Assembly: GCF_032062135.1 (NCBI RefSeq)
Contig: NC_092858.1
Location: 165,434,094 to 165,498,093, forward strand
Origin: Pyxicephalus adspersus
Taxonomy: Eukaryota; Chordata; Amphibia; Anura; Pyxicephalidae
Length of the DNA: 64,000 nt
Direction: 5' to 3'
Part shown: in pieces, positions 24,098 to 34,652 of the stretch
Position numbering within the stretch: the stretch's first letter is position 1
How the letters are laid out: each line of letters begins with the position of its first letter
The notes under the pieces: generated by a model
The model's database searches: none
Told to the model about the DNA's origin: nothing
The model's input: the letters and a program-made list of their open reading frames with translations, nothing else
Made by a program: the position numbers and the translations under genes

Positions 24098-24376
24098 ATT
24101 GCAGCGCTGATCCCCAGGTTCGAATCTTGGCCAGGACACTATCTGCTTGAAGTTTGCATGTTCTCCCTGGGTTTTTGTGGGTTTCCTCCAGGTACTCCGG
24201 TTTCCTCCCACATTGCAAAAACATGCAGTTAGGTTACTTGGCTTCATCCCAAATTGACCTTATATTGTTAATATGACTGATGTAGGGACATCAGAGTCCC
24301 TTTAAGGGACAGCTATTGACATGACTATAAAGCACTGCATAATATGTCCACACGATATAAATACTACTAATAATAT
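24098..24376 (+). mobile_element. tRNA-derived SINE, 5'-truncated
   Basis: Begins near GCAGCGCTGATCCCCAGG, keeps a canonical B box GGTTCGAATCTTGG and the shared body, and ends ACGATATAAATACTACTAAT. The A box is missing. Confidence 0.8.
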
Positions 24377-24744
24377 TATGGGTCTGCCATGTTCATGTTC
24401 AGATTTCACAAATTAGGTAAAGAAGACAAGATATGTAGTGGGAAAATATTAATGAATCTCTGTGACTTACAAAGTACTGAAGCCACTGGGTCCTTGTGAC
24501 AACTTGTATTTTTTTATATTTCCTTAAGGCTAGACAGTCAGTAACTGAGCATTAGTAACAAGAATTAATAAAACAAGCATGCTAGAAATATTTTAGCAAT
24601 GTGCTACTTCCCCCATCTCCTAGATGAAAAGACAGAGGGGCAAAGATCGGGTTATCGATGTCTGTGGTCTACCTGCAGAAGAACCATTTCCCATGTTTGA
24701 CTTACAATGTCTTTCCCTGTACTGCTTCACTGTTTGTGTTCGGT

Positions 24745-25020
24745 ACTTTAGAGCAGAACTAAACCTACGTTACTCACCTATCCCTGTTCCCTCACAAAGT
24801 GCCACCATCTTTTTCTTTCTTCTTGACATCTTTTTTCTTCTTTGGCCATCTTGATTGGCTGAGCTAGGATGACATAACTCACGCATGGGGGTTCATTCTT
24901 TTACAGCATGCGCAGGGGAAGGTGGGATTGCCAGGTGGCGCCACACATGTGCGCTGCAGCTTTTTGCCAGAAACCTGGAGCAATCAGTCTCTGTGGAACG
25001 TTATTTCCGATTTAAAGTAG
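24745..25020. repeat. 'AGCAGAACTAAACC' dispersed repeat
   Basis: TTTAGAGCAGAACTAAACCT starts the copy. GCCACCATCTTTTTC, GATTGGCTGAGC, GATGACATAA and ACGCATGGGGGTTCATT are shared with 63500-63860. Confidence 0.6.
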
Positions 25021-26130
25021 GAACCTATTTGGAAGGGTCCTCATAATCATCAAACTGACTGGTCTTTTATAAAATAAAGCCTGACATCTAAATGTTTAAG
25101 GCTTTTATATTTCTACTTATGCAAGCCAACACCTGTTTTCTGACTAGGTTTTTTTGTACTCTGTTATTTTTATCTATTAATAATAATACACCAACCTAAT
25201 TTGCATCCTTGAACTATAAATAGGGGCTGCAGATGATAAACCTACATGCATAGCAAGTACAATGACATAAGAGCAGAAATAGATCCTGCCAAATCAATGC
25301 AACATCATAAGAGGTGGGGGAGCACAGAATACATTAGATAGAGAAAATAAAGCAATTGCTTATTAACGATGGGTAAAATATGATGGAAAAGTTTGAAAGG
25401 CAAGTTTGAAGAAGTGGGGGTTATGTGTTAAAAGTAGAAGAAAGCCTAATAGATTGACCGAGAGGGTATTTAATAACAGAATGTAGTCAAACTCTATTTA
25501 TTAAAATACCAGATAAAAGGACATTGTAGGAGCCAAGGAAAGAAATAATTAGAGTACATAACTGGAGGAGGACAGGATGGGACACATTTTGGGAGGCTGC
25601 ACAGGTGAAAGTGGCAGGACCTAAAAATGCTCAAGAGGTGGAGAGTGAAAAGTGCAGAATCAAATGTGACACCAAGACAGCCTACCTGTTGGGTAGGGAA
25701 TATTACTTGGCTTCTGCAAATACTAATGGGGTAATCACCACAAAAGTTGTAAAAGAAAGACAGATCTGCATAATGGATAAAGCAGAAGAACCAAGTTCCT
25801 TGCAATCCAGGCCCTACAAATACAGCCTTTCCTCCAGCAAGAACAGTGAGCAGATCCAAAATGGCATAACTAAATCTCATGTCAATTCTGGTGGAACCAG
25901 CAGTTAGAGGTGGTGATCTCACAATGCTGATATACATTTTAATGAACTGAATGTGCAGTTATTTTTAGGAAGAATTATAGAGAAAACAGGGTACTGCTTG
26001 TGGTGGTCAACTTGCTTCATTTAGTCAGCCTGGGATTAATAAAGCACATAAAATGTTGTAAATGTGATGCTACAAAAAGAGCTGTCAGAGATTACTTTAA
26101 ACATATTACAGGTGGTGATCAGAGACTGCA
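25021..26130. other. Intergenic, no gene recognised
   Basis: Overlapping open frames on both strands at 25494-25937 (147 codons minus, 100 plus) lack motifs and splice context. Confidence 0.4.
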
Positions 26131-26474
26131 AATTTTATTTTTATTATTACACAGTATTTATATAGCGAGGACATAATATGGAGTTACATAGTCATGTCAC
26201 TAACTGTCCTTCAAAGGGGATCACAATCTAATGTCCCTACCATAGTCATATGACTTTAATACAGTCTAAGGGGGAAGCCAACTATCCTAACTGCATGTTT
26301 TTAGAATGTGGGAGAAAACCGGACAACCCGGTGAAAACACATGCCAACACTGGGATAACCTGCAAACTCCATGCAGATAGAGTCCTGGCCGAGATTCAAA
26401 GCTGAGACCTGGCGCTGCAAAGGCCAGAGTGCTAACCACTAAGCCACTGTGCTGTGACATTGTGCAGAAGATAG
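26131..26474 (-). mobile_element. tRNA-derived SINE with 12-bp target duplication
   Basis: Minus-strand copy: on the plus strand the tail TTATTACACAGTATTTATATAG comes first (given as TTATTACACAGTATTTATAT plus AG), and CTAACCACTAAGCCACTGTG, the complement of the A-box region, comes last. TCAGAGACTGCA flanks it at 26119-26130 and 26475-26486, a good target duplication, so about 20 bp beyond the usual 5' end belong to the element. Confidence 0.85.
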
Positions 26475-26847
26475 TCAGAGACTGCAGAGGCACAATAGAA
26501 GTTGCTGGAGATTGGAAAAATGTTTCAGGATGTAGACGTTACATGACACTGCTACAGGTCAGGTGTTTTTAAACCCCATATACAACTTGAATATTTAACA
26601 AAAACATGCATGTGACATGATAAAAGATCAGAAAAAAAAACGTATGAAGAATGTAAAATAAGATGAATAGCACAGACTTCTGTCTGCGGGGGCCACAGGG
26701 ACGGCAACATTGCTGCAAGTTGTGCACAAGGGGCTTGTGTAATGATGTGAAACACTGTCTGGAACAAACCACCAGCAAGTAAAGTCAGCATGACATCCTT
26801 CCTATCTCTTTACTTGTTTTGGTTTAGGAAGCACTGAAACTGAAGGC

Positions 26848-27058
26848 ATCGGGCCTGATTTATTAAAGCTCTCCAAGGTTGCAGAGGATACACTTTCATC
26901 AGTGTAGTTGGGTGATCTAGCAAAAAAGTAATTTAATATTAGTTAGCAAATGTTTTCAATTCTGGGCCAGATCTAATGCAGGTTTGCTGGATCACCCAAC
27001 TTCACCGATGAGAGTGTATCCTCTGCAGCCTTGGAGAACTTTAATAAATCAGGCACAA
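26848..27058. mobile_element. Palindromic MITE ('TGATTTATTAAAG' family)
   Basis: GGGCCTGATTTATTAAAGCT at the left and GGAGAACTTTAATAAATCAG at the right. Paired TTGGGTGATC/GGATCACCCAA blocks confirm the palindrome. Confidence 0.85.
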
Positions 27059-27399
27059 TGAATGAACATCAGAATTTTTTTTGCCAGACAGAAAGTCAGC
27101 AGTAACAGCTTTCATCCTTCTTCTGTTGCCTACAGCTAAATCCTTCTTCCAGAGACAGTCTAACTATGTTATATTGCTTAAAGTTGTTGTTGGCATGATC
27201 CATAAATAATGGATGTATCTGGATGGTGAAATTAGCACTGGACATCCGAGTTATAGGAACTTCAGGCAAATAAAATGTGACTTTCAAACCTGTGAAAATT
27301 AACAAGTATCTATGGCAGCTCTTTTCCTAAAGACCAACTCATATAGCTTGCCTAAGGGTGATACCAAATTGAGGACAGTGAAATATTATAATTATTACA

Positions 27400-27505
27400 A
27401 AAGGATTGTACATCCTGTACATTGAATAGGGGTTACAAATGACAGACAGTGACAGAAGAGGAGGAGAGGAACCTGCCCTGAAGAGCTTACAATCTAGGAA
27501 CATAT
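27400..27505 (-). mobile_element. LINE 3' tail fragment
   Basis: GTACATTGAATAGGGGTTAC, AAATGACAGACAGTGACAGA and CCTGCCCTGAAGAGCTTACA are the complement of the LINE tail at 17315-17480. The (TAA)n end is missing. Confidence 0.7.
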
Positions 27506-27585
27506 TTAATTATTTACAAGAGAACCTTCTATTAAATGTCACTTAATCAACCAAGTAAGTCATGAACATGGTGACTTTTGTCCTT

Positions 27586-28462
27586 TTAAACCTTTTCATA
27601 CTGAAAGGGTATTTCTCCCTGAGGGGACATGAAATGGTCTGCAAAGGTGTTTCTGACCAGCATGCCACTAGCAGGCCCTCGGACGGTGCTCCATGACACA
27701 TCATGCAATGGATTACTAAGGATGTGCTCAAACACAAAACCATCCCTTAAAAGCACCACGTTATGCAGAACACAGGCAGCCTTTATGATGTCCTCCACAA
27801 AGTTGGCTTCTAACTGAATGGGAGCATAGAAGACCCGCCATTTACTGGCCAAGATTCCAAAGGCTCCATCTATCATCCTTCTAGCACGGATCAGCCTGTA
27901 ATTGAAGATTTTGCGGATGGGAGTTATGTTCCTGGTGGGGTACGGTCTTAAGATAGTCTCTGAAAGTCCAAAAGCTTCATCGGCAACAAAGACGTATGGC
28001 ATGGGCTCACCACTTGACCCGGGCAGAGGTTTGTATTCCGGCAAGTTCATTTTGGCTTCTTTCAGCTTGCGACCCAAAGTAGACTTCTTAAAAATACTAC
28101 AGCAGCCAGTGGATCCGTAGGGACCCACATCTATTGTGATAAAATTGTACCTACTGTCTACTAATGCCAGCAATACAAGGGAATGTTTACTGGAATCCCA
28201 GTGTTTCTTCCCGCTATTCGGGGGCATTTTCATTCGAATGTCTTTGGCATCAAGAGCTCCAACACAGTTTGGGAAGCTGGTAGTGGCATAGAAATCTTCA
28301 GCTATTTGCAGCCATTTCTCCTTGGTCGGTTCTGGCATAAAAATATTAAACAGAGTGTCACATATGGCTTTGCAGGTCTCCCGTACGATTAATCTAATGG
28401 TGGCTTTACCAATCAGAAATCGGAAATGCAGGGAGGTGAAACTGTGTCCGGTGGCCAGGTAC
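27586..28462 (-). CDS. HARBI1/ALP1-like transposase-derived protein, exon 2
   Basis: Second coding exon of a PIF/Harbinger-type DDE nuclease gene; it carries the catalytic domain. The acceptor TTTTCACAG lies just upstream (28463 side), and joining to exon 1 restores a codon to give ..CVTIKYLATGHSF. Motifs in order: CVGALDAKDIRM (first Asp; the family usually has LDGKH), KHSLVLLALVDSRY, YVFVADEAFGLSE (second Asp), RPYP, FNYRLIRARRMIDGAFGILASKWRVF read as FNYRLIRARRMID then GAFGILASKWRVF. The family usually has Glu where this protein has Asp in RRMID, giving D-36-D spacing from the second Asp. The usual SDGG loop reads GCCS here. The frame is fully open to the stop at 27586. Copy of an element or a domesticated host gene; no flanking inverted repeats were recognised. 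Confidence 0.9.
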
Positions 28463-29712
28463 CTGTGAAAAGTTAAAAAAGGCAATAAACATTAATTAAA
28501 GAAAATACATCTACAGTAGTTCAAGCTGAACTCCAGGCAAACAACTAAATACACAAATAATTGTATTTCCTAAAACTCTGGCACACTACCAACAAAGTAT
28601 TATAATTCTGGTCACAGCACCTAGAATAAATTGAAAAATGAAACATATCTATACCTATATTCTTTTTCAGCTGGATGGTGAAAAGTTTGTGGGGCATCAC
28701 ATGAAAAATTTAGTGTTCCTAGTTGTTGCTACCATAGTAAGGGACCCCATAACTTTATCAGCTTTCCCCCACTCCATCCTAATACCCAACTTGTTAGTAT
28801 GCTCCATTTTTCCATCGCCTTTGTAATATGCCCCAACTGTCCAGTGCCCCTCTATTGTGACTAAACATTTCAGTAACCACACAAAAACAGCCGGGTGGTA
28901 ACTGAAAAGTGCCGGGTGGAGCGCCCAGCTAAAAGGGTCTGGGGAGAACACTGGACTGTATATGAAGCCTGACTACATTACTGTAATAGATAGGAAAGGT
29001 TTAATGTGGTCTCAAAATGTACAGTTATATACCTTTAGAATGGTCTTTCGTTTTGCTCTGGGTCCTCAAATGTCATTTACGTTTTCATCTGCATCCTAAT
29101 ATATATATTATATCTTGTGACCATGGGCTGACTAAAGTGCACCTGTCAGGTTATTCTACTCCATGATCCCTTTTATCCTCACTTTCTGTCATAGTGACAA
29201 CATTGTCATTGTAGCAGAAAGTAATTTGAGAGCTCAAATGAGAATTTAGACAGCAAAAAAAAAAAAGATAGGGCAAAGCAACAGGTGCACTTTATTTAAG
29301 GTTTTAACAGATGAATATATTGGATGTTATGACTTGCTGAAGTTTTGAAGGAGGACTCTCCTGCAAAAGTGCTGATTGGTTAGGGTAATATAAGTTGGGG
29401 AGGGGTGGAAGATTTAAGCAAACTTTTTCTAGACCAATGTTTTTTTAACCAGGGTTCCCCCAGAGGTTGCTAGCATTTTTTGAGCAATTAGGTCAGTTTA
29501 AGTGACACCAATTATCTTTTTGGATATCTGTAAGGGGGACATTCTTCCCACTGGCCAGCAATGTGAGAGAAACTCTTCCCACTGACCACAACACTAATAC
29601 TGTGAGCGGTGGATATAGATAAACAGATAAAGCAAAGGTTTGCTATAAAACAAATCAGATTTAGTACTCATTGCATCTCAAATAGTTCTATTTTCAACAT
29701 CGACCAACATAC
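28463..29712 (-). other. Intron of the HARBI1-like gene
   Basis: 1250 bp with donor GTATGT (minus strand, 29712 side) and acceptor ..ACTTTTCACAG. It contains a truncated family X hAT-like element at 29436-29610. No other exon is needed, because exons 1 and 2 join in frame through conserved sequence. Confidence 0.8.
29436..29610 (+). mobile_element. hAT-like element family X, 3'-truncated
   Basis: Starts TTTTTTTAACCAGGGTTCCC and contains ATTCTTCCCACTGGCCAGCA, then breaks off after GTGGATATAGATA. Lies inside the intron of the HARBI1-like gene. Confidence 0.7.
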
Positions 29713-30026
29713 TTTATAGTGACGCAGAGCCGCTCTTCGGGGGATATGGCCAGTCTCATCTGCGTGTCGCTCCTTATGAGGGCCGGTCTCAGGTACTCAA
29801 GCAGCTCATCAAACGTTCCGATAGACATTTTGAAGTAATTGAAGAACCTCTTGGGACATTTTCGCAGGTCGCCATAGCGGAGGTGAAACTGTCCCTTGGA
29901 AAACCTCTGGCTGGTCAGCGGGTGCACCCAGTAATTCCTCACCGTCTCCCGTCTACGTTTCCTTCTTTTGTTCACGACGTAACCCAGAACCAGCAACCAG
30001 AACTGTATCTCGTGGTCCGTGGACAT
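29713..30026 (-). CDS. HARBI1/ALP1-like transposase-derived protein, exon 1
   Basis: N-terminal coding exon. From the ATG at 30026 it encodes MSTDHEIQFW, a basic stretch KRRKRRRETVRNYWVHP, then FHLRYGDLRKCPKRFFNYFK and SPEERLCVTIK, the usual helical N-terminal region before the DDE domain in HARBI1-like proteins. It ends at ATAAA before the donor GTATGT, phase 2. With exon 2 the total is 396 codons, close to the family's usual 350-400. An in-frame ATG nine codons earlier (30053) exists, but I prefer 30026 because a strong acceptor-like stretch (TAACCCTGTTTTTGTGTCCC then AAG) ends just before it, suggesting a 5'UTR exon upstream. Head-to-head with SMIM11. Confidence 0.85.
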
Positions 30027-30053
30027 CTTGGGACACAAAAACAGGGTTAGCAA

Positions 30054-30537
30054 TTTTAAAATTTACCCAAAAAGTTTTCATTAAATGCTTTTTAAAATCA
30101 CTGCAACTTGAAAAGCAACAAAGCCCAATAAGTTATTTTCTAACAGATACAAAATATTAAAGATCCTCAGAACCCCAATATATGAGAATTTTACATAGTA
30201 ATGTGTAAACATTTTTGAATAATATAACACAAATTAGGACGGGTATATAAATACTGAAACTTTTTGGACACGTAGTATTGTTTTGGTTTGTAAATCACAC
30301 AACGTACTTCTGTTGCTATTTTTGTCTTAGTTGATTTGGCGACTGATCTTTAGAACACCACAACATATAGGGTGACATCTAAAAGCATCTGGCCGCTGTC
30401 AATCTTCAGAGGAGGCCTGAAACTTCCAGAAGGCACTGAGCTCCTAACTGCGGCTCTTCCAGGCTGAGGATATCCATACAGCTCATCTATACCTGTGCTC
30501 AGTACAGAGAATTTTGCAGTCTCAGCGACAATCTAGG
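30054..30537. promoter_or_regulatory. Divergent promoter region of SMIM11 and HARBI1-like gene
   Basis: 484 bp between the two oppositely oriented first coding exons. No TATA box is seen in the SMIM11 orientation. The sequence at 30400-30537 is likely SMIM11 5'UTR. If the minus gene has a 5'UTR exon further out (30600-31080 has mildly CpG-containing unique sequence), the two transcription units overlap. Inferred from position only. Confidence 0.4.
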
Positions 30538-30558
30538 ATGATGGAGATCATTTGGAAG
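30538..30558 (+). CDS. SMIM11: SMIM11, coding exon 1
   Basis: Short first coding exon encoding MMEIIWK, ending at AAG before a strong donor GTGAGT (30559-30564), phase 0. Vertebrate SMIM11 starts in the same way, with a short N-terminus whose last residues before the splice are WK (human begins MNWK). Two consecutive ATGs (30538, 30541) are possible starts, giving 70 or 69 residues. Too short to find by ORF length; it is identified by joining to exon 2. Confidence 0.85.
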
Positions 30559-31565
30559 GTGAGTGCAGACATTGGATAACCGCAGATTGTAGAGACACCG
30601 ACAATCTCACACAGATCTTCCTCTGCAGATATGCAGGAGCACAGCATGGACACAGCACAGCATGCACCTACAGAGAATGGTGATCACAGGACAGTGGGAG
30701 CAATGGCTCCTCAGAGGGGAGATGATAGTGATGAAGCTGCAGTAGCTGGGTCGTGTTATTAAAGTCCATTATAAACACAATACCCCAGATACCCCTCCTG
30801 GGGTGAGCCAGTCCCTGCCAGGCTGATATATAACAGGAGGACTGTCAGATATAAATGAGGAAAGATCCAGCAGTCTCAGCTCAGCAAATCTCCATCTTGT
30901 CCCTTCCATGGAAGTAATAATGATTACAAAGGGGCCATCCTGCAGCTTTTCTCCCAGACACAGACCCCAAACACATCGAAAAGGCTGCTAGCTACTGTTC
31001 ATTAACGTGTCCGCAACATAGCGCAATAAGCTCTGACCCGGCAGCCATTTTTATGACGACCAAACTTGGTGAAAAGCAAACAGAAAGCTCAGGAAAAATG
31101 GCTCCTGATATAGAGACACATAGATATGAAAATAGATCGCCCTCTAGTGAAAAAATACTGTTGTTTTACCATTGCAATGCTGGATGTTTAAAAAAAAAAT
31201 GCTATTTAGTATAATTTTATTTGATTTTTCTTAGTTAATTCATAATAAAAGCATGCAAGAATGTGAATGAAAACTACAGGCAAACTTTGGGCCCAGTCAC
31301 ACCATCAGCCCAGCACAAGAACAGGCTATTTGCCCTATGTCCCATTGCTTCAAAAAATATTGTAAAGCATGTTTTTTAGGACTATAAGAATAAAAAGTAG
31401 TATAAAACTTAAATGTCAAAAAAATAGCAGGACGTTTTAACAATACGTTGTTGGTTGTTGCACATGTTTACAAGCAAGCATGCGTTGTCATGCACTAATG
31501 AATGCGCTTTGTTGTGTGAGAACACTAATAGCACAATTAATCCAGCAATTATAGCTTAATTTTTG

Positions 31566-31567
<2 letters not shown>

Positions 31568-31616
<49 letters not shown>
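31568..31616. repeat. (TA)n microsatellite
   Basis: About 24 uninterrupted AT units inside SMIM11 intron 1. Likely length-polymorphic. Confidence 0.95.
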
Positions 31617-31621
<5 letters not shown>

Positions 31622-31702
31622 ACATAAACAAAGCATGGGTTAATATTCTGATCGTATCCTAGCAACTATGGTCTGATTTGTAATGGTGTTTTGGTATTTT
31701 AG

Positions 31703-31894
31703 GCCCTGGACAATTTTCCACTGTTGATGTACATTTTAGCAGCAAAGACCATGCTGTTGTGTTTGGCCTTCGCCGGCGCCAAGATATACCAAAGTAAAAG
31801 GATTGAAGCGAAGCTAAAGCGGGAGCAGGAAGAAAAACTGAAACGTCTAGCCGAGGAAGCAGAGAAAGATGAAAATTATAAAAAAGAAGATTAG
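31703..31894 (+). CDS. SMIM11: SMIM11 (small integral membrane protein 11), coding exon 2
   Basis: Acceptor GGTATTTTAG ends at 31702. The exon starts ALDNFPLLMYILAAKT and reads 63 codons to TAG at 31892. YILAAKT, LCLAFAGAKIYQ and KRIEAK match vertebrate SMIM11 closely (human: YILAAKT, LCLTFAGVKMYQ, KRLEAK). Residues about 12-32 form one hydrophobic transmembrane helix. The rest is a charged Lys/Glu-rich tail, probably helical and cytosolic, about 10 residues longer than the 58-aa human protein. The molecular function of SMIM11 is not well established. A donor GTAAGA follows the stop by 2 nt (31897), so the 3'UTR is spliced. Neighbour CLIC6 on the same strand fits human 21q22 synteny. Confidence 0.93.
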   Translation, partial: ALDNFPLLMYILAAKTMLLCLAFAGAKIYQSKRIEAKLKREQEEKLKRLAEEAEKDENYKKED

Positions 31895-33337
31895 AGGTAA
31901 GAAGCCGAGTTTTATAAACCAGCCTCTTAAAGGTACACATATTCATGCAACTTGTCTTTATTTTGGGTGGTGTTTTGAAGTTGTTGGTCCCCAAAAAGCA
32001 TTTATTGCTGCTTAGGAGTCTAGCAGGAAGGTCTCCTGGACAAGGCTGGAATGAGCATTTTTTTTTGCTGCCCTTGATCCTGGCTTCTTTCTGATTTTGG
32101 ACCCTGGGCAGCAAGAAAACATTTGTGTATCTCAGCCTTTTTTAGGATACCTTCCTACTAGACTTCTAAACAGCAATATTGGCTTTTTGGGACCTAAAAT
32201 TCAATACCCCACCCAGAATGAAGACATTTTGCATTGATATGTGCAAAGCATGCTTATGCGTCTGTTTACGTGGATATGCGCCTATCAATCCAGTAGCCAG
32301 AAGTGCACCCGGTGTTCTCCCCAACAAGGCTGTAGTCATAAAAAAAGGAGGGGCACGGTACTATCCATGGCGAGCAATCATGCGCATCATTGGTATGTGA
32401 ACGTGCCTGCCCCACTACACCCCTACCTGTATGTCACTCAAAGGGGAAACTTCCCCCAGGTGGCCATCATGATACCACAACCCCCCTGCTCTCCCAACAC
32501 AGGTCTGAGCTTGTGTCAGTGGTCATTAGGAGGACAAAATACTCCCATATACTCCAAAGTTGGTGGTAAGTGAGCAGGAGACCTCAGTGTCAATTGTTAT
32601 GACAATATGATGTTATTATCAGTTGGAAGGAAAATATTTAGGCTGAAGGGGTCTGTGACAGACTGGGGGCACTCTTGGGAAATAGGTACACTATGGAGTC
32701 TCTTCGGGGACTGGTATTCTGCAACAGGTTAAAGATTACTTTTGGGAGCTCTGTGACGGAGCTGATGGAAGTTTAGGGGGTTAAAAGTTCTGCAGAGGAC
32801 TTATGGTGCACTTTGGAGGGTTTAGTGGCTTTTCAAGAGGCAAAGTGGGATAACAGATCATTTGTAGCCTGCCCTGGGCATTGTAGAAGCACTGGTAATG
32901 GCTGTAGGGGGCACTATAATGTACAGGGCTGTAAAGGAAATATGGGGTAGCTGCACTGGAGATGGCACTTTTGGGACAGAGCACCTTTCCACCTCCCACA
33001 TATTAATAGGATTTTCTGTCACTTTTTATTGCTCTCAGAAAGGTTTGTGCAATTGTGCATTCATGTCTGACAATAATCAAATGCTCATGAGTAGTTAAAA
33101 GGTTCCCACAGATTTCAAGGATCAAGTGCATGTCCATGCATAACCCATCTGCCCCCAGACAGTCAACGTCATCCAATGAACCCCCAAACACATTCACACC
33201 CTCTTTTAGGGGCATAGAGCCAAAAGGTTTTTTTGTAACTTCCAATTCCCTCATGTATGATATGCATGTATTTTATATTAACCTAGTACATATGTGATGC
33301 TGGGACATAACACTCATTTATTTTATATTCTTTGCAG
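31895..33337 (+). other. SMIM11: SMIM11 3'UTR intron
   Basis: Runs from the donor GTAAGA at 31897 to the acceptor TATATTCTTTGCAG at 33337. Contains several short ORFs and no recognised exon or repeat family. Confidence 0.6.
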
Positions 33338-33445
33338 GTGGATTTCAGATTTTGGTTTTGTATCTTTCTCACGCTGTTTTGGGATGAAAGGATTGCAGAA
33401 GAATTGTAAAGACTGAGAACTAATAAATTATTACTGTAATTGTTC
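33338..33445 (+). other. SMIM11: SMIM11 3'UTR exon with polyadenylation signal
   Basis: Starts after the acceptor TTTGCAG and carries AATAAA at 33422-33427, followed by a GT/T-rich stretch TTGTTCTGTATATTTTGT. The cleavage point near 33445 is estimated. Linked to SMIM11 by splice-site quality and distance only. Confidence 0.55.
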
Positions 33446-33687
33446 TGTATATTTTGTAAAAGGTTTTGTAAAACATTTATACAATTTTTACAAGATTTAT
33501 AAAACTTGCTGTACAAATTTTGTTGTTCATTTTTTCAGATCTGAAATTTATCAGAATCAGAAGCAAAGAAGAGTTAAACCCAAGGACAAAAATGTAATGC
33601 TTTACAGCTTAGTAGTCCTTAGATGTGTGGCTGCATTCATTTATTTTCACCCTATGTTCCTGCTACAAACACATTTACTGTTTTTAG

Positions 33688-33892
33688 GATGGCAATGCTC
33701 ATTCACCATATTGTATCAGAACAAGAGAAAGAACTACAGAACTCTGCTCCTTTTTCCATAACAGAGGAGAGTGGTTTTGTAGCCCTAGCTGAGAACAATG
33801 TAACTGATAACAATCAGCAACAGCAAATAGCTGAGGAGATTATCAGCTTTCTAGAAGAACCAAGGGAACAGTACCAGTTGGATATACTGTAA
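33688..33892 (+). CDS. Possible coding exon of unknown gene
   Basis: After the acceptor-like ACATTTACTGTTTTTAG (ends 33687) a frame of 67 codons runs to TAA at 33890. It begins MAMLIHHIVSEQEKE and ends EEPREQYQLDIL. Composition is protein-like (rich in Glu, Gln, Ile, Leu; an NNQQQQ run) and unlike the repeat-derived ORFs around it. An upstream acceptor (TTTTTTCAG at 33538) precedes EIYQNQKQRRVKPKDKN in another frame, but the two do not join in phase by an obvious donor. I do not recognise it. It could be the last exon of a neighbouring gene, an alternative SMIM11 end, or chance. Confidence 0.3.
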
Positions 33893-33968
33893 CAAAATGC
33901 TTTCAATTGTATATTTATTAAATTATAAGGTGATTGTTAGGGTTTGCATACACCTAAATGGTTTTATA

Positions 33969-34373
33969 CAGGTAGTCTCTGAGTTAAGGACATCCGACAT
34001 ACGGAGGACTCCTAGATGCGAACAGAGCTTTCCTGCTTGCTCATGTGCAGGACCAAGGCTTGATGGGTGGAGGGGGTGGTTTGCAACCTCTGCAGTTGTT
34101 TCTTTTTGCATATCAAAGCAAAGCTTGCTCCAGAAATGAGTGAACGCCTAGGCTCCATAAAGTTTTTCTTTTTTGCTTTGTTTGTGTTGTTTGATTAACT
34201 GACAGAGAGAATTTAATACAGTAACTGACACCACACTGCCTAATAATATGTTGAGACAAACATCTGTCCTAATTGCATTTATTAAAATAATGTACATGTT
34301 TTGACTTACATACAAATTCAACTTAAGAACAAACCTACAGTCCCTATCTCGTATGTAACCCTGGGACTACCTG
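33969..34373. mobile_element. Palindromic MITE, mariner-like, TA-flanked
   Basis: Ends CAGGTAGTCTCTGAGTTAAG and GTAACCCTGGGACTACCTG are flanked by TA. GAACAAACCTACAGTCCCTA and CACACTGCCTAATAATATG are shared with 6126-6374. The left arm is more diverged and contains extra sequence. Confidence 0.75.
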
Positions 34374-34652
34374 TAACCAGTCCCAAAGGACTTTTATAAT
34401 TTAATACATGCTGATAAAGTTAAAAAAAAATGCACTATTGTGGGATGAGTTCATTTTTGAGACTTTTTCCCCTCCTTCTGCCTTATTTATTGAACTCTGG
34501 AAACTGCAGACATACAAATGGCAAACTAGTTGTAAAAAAAATAACCCCCCAACCAGCCAGAAGCCTCCACCATGCCTCATTTTGTGCCTGCAGGTAATAA
34601 TCCTTTTGTTCAGGTCTCCATGGAAAACCAAGCTTTCTATTACATACACATA
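34374..34652. other. Intergenic, no gene recognised
   Basis: Short A/T-rich spacer between two DNA transposons. Short frames on both strands have no motif. Confidence 0.4.

Noticed and set aside
25494..25937. 147-codon minus-strand ORF
   Set aside because: No family resemblance; overlaps an equally open frame on the other strand.
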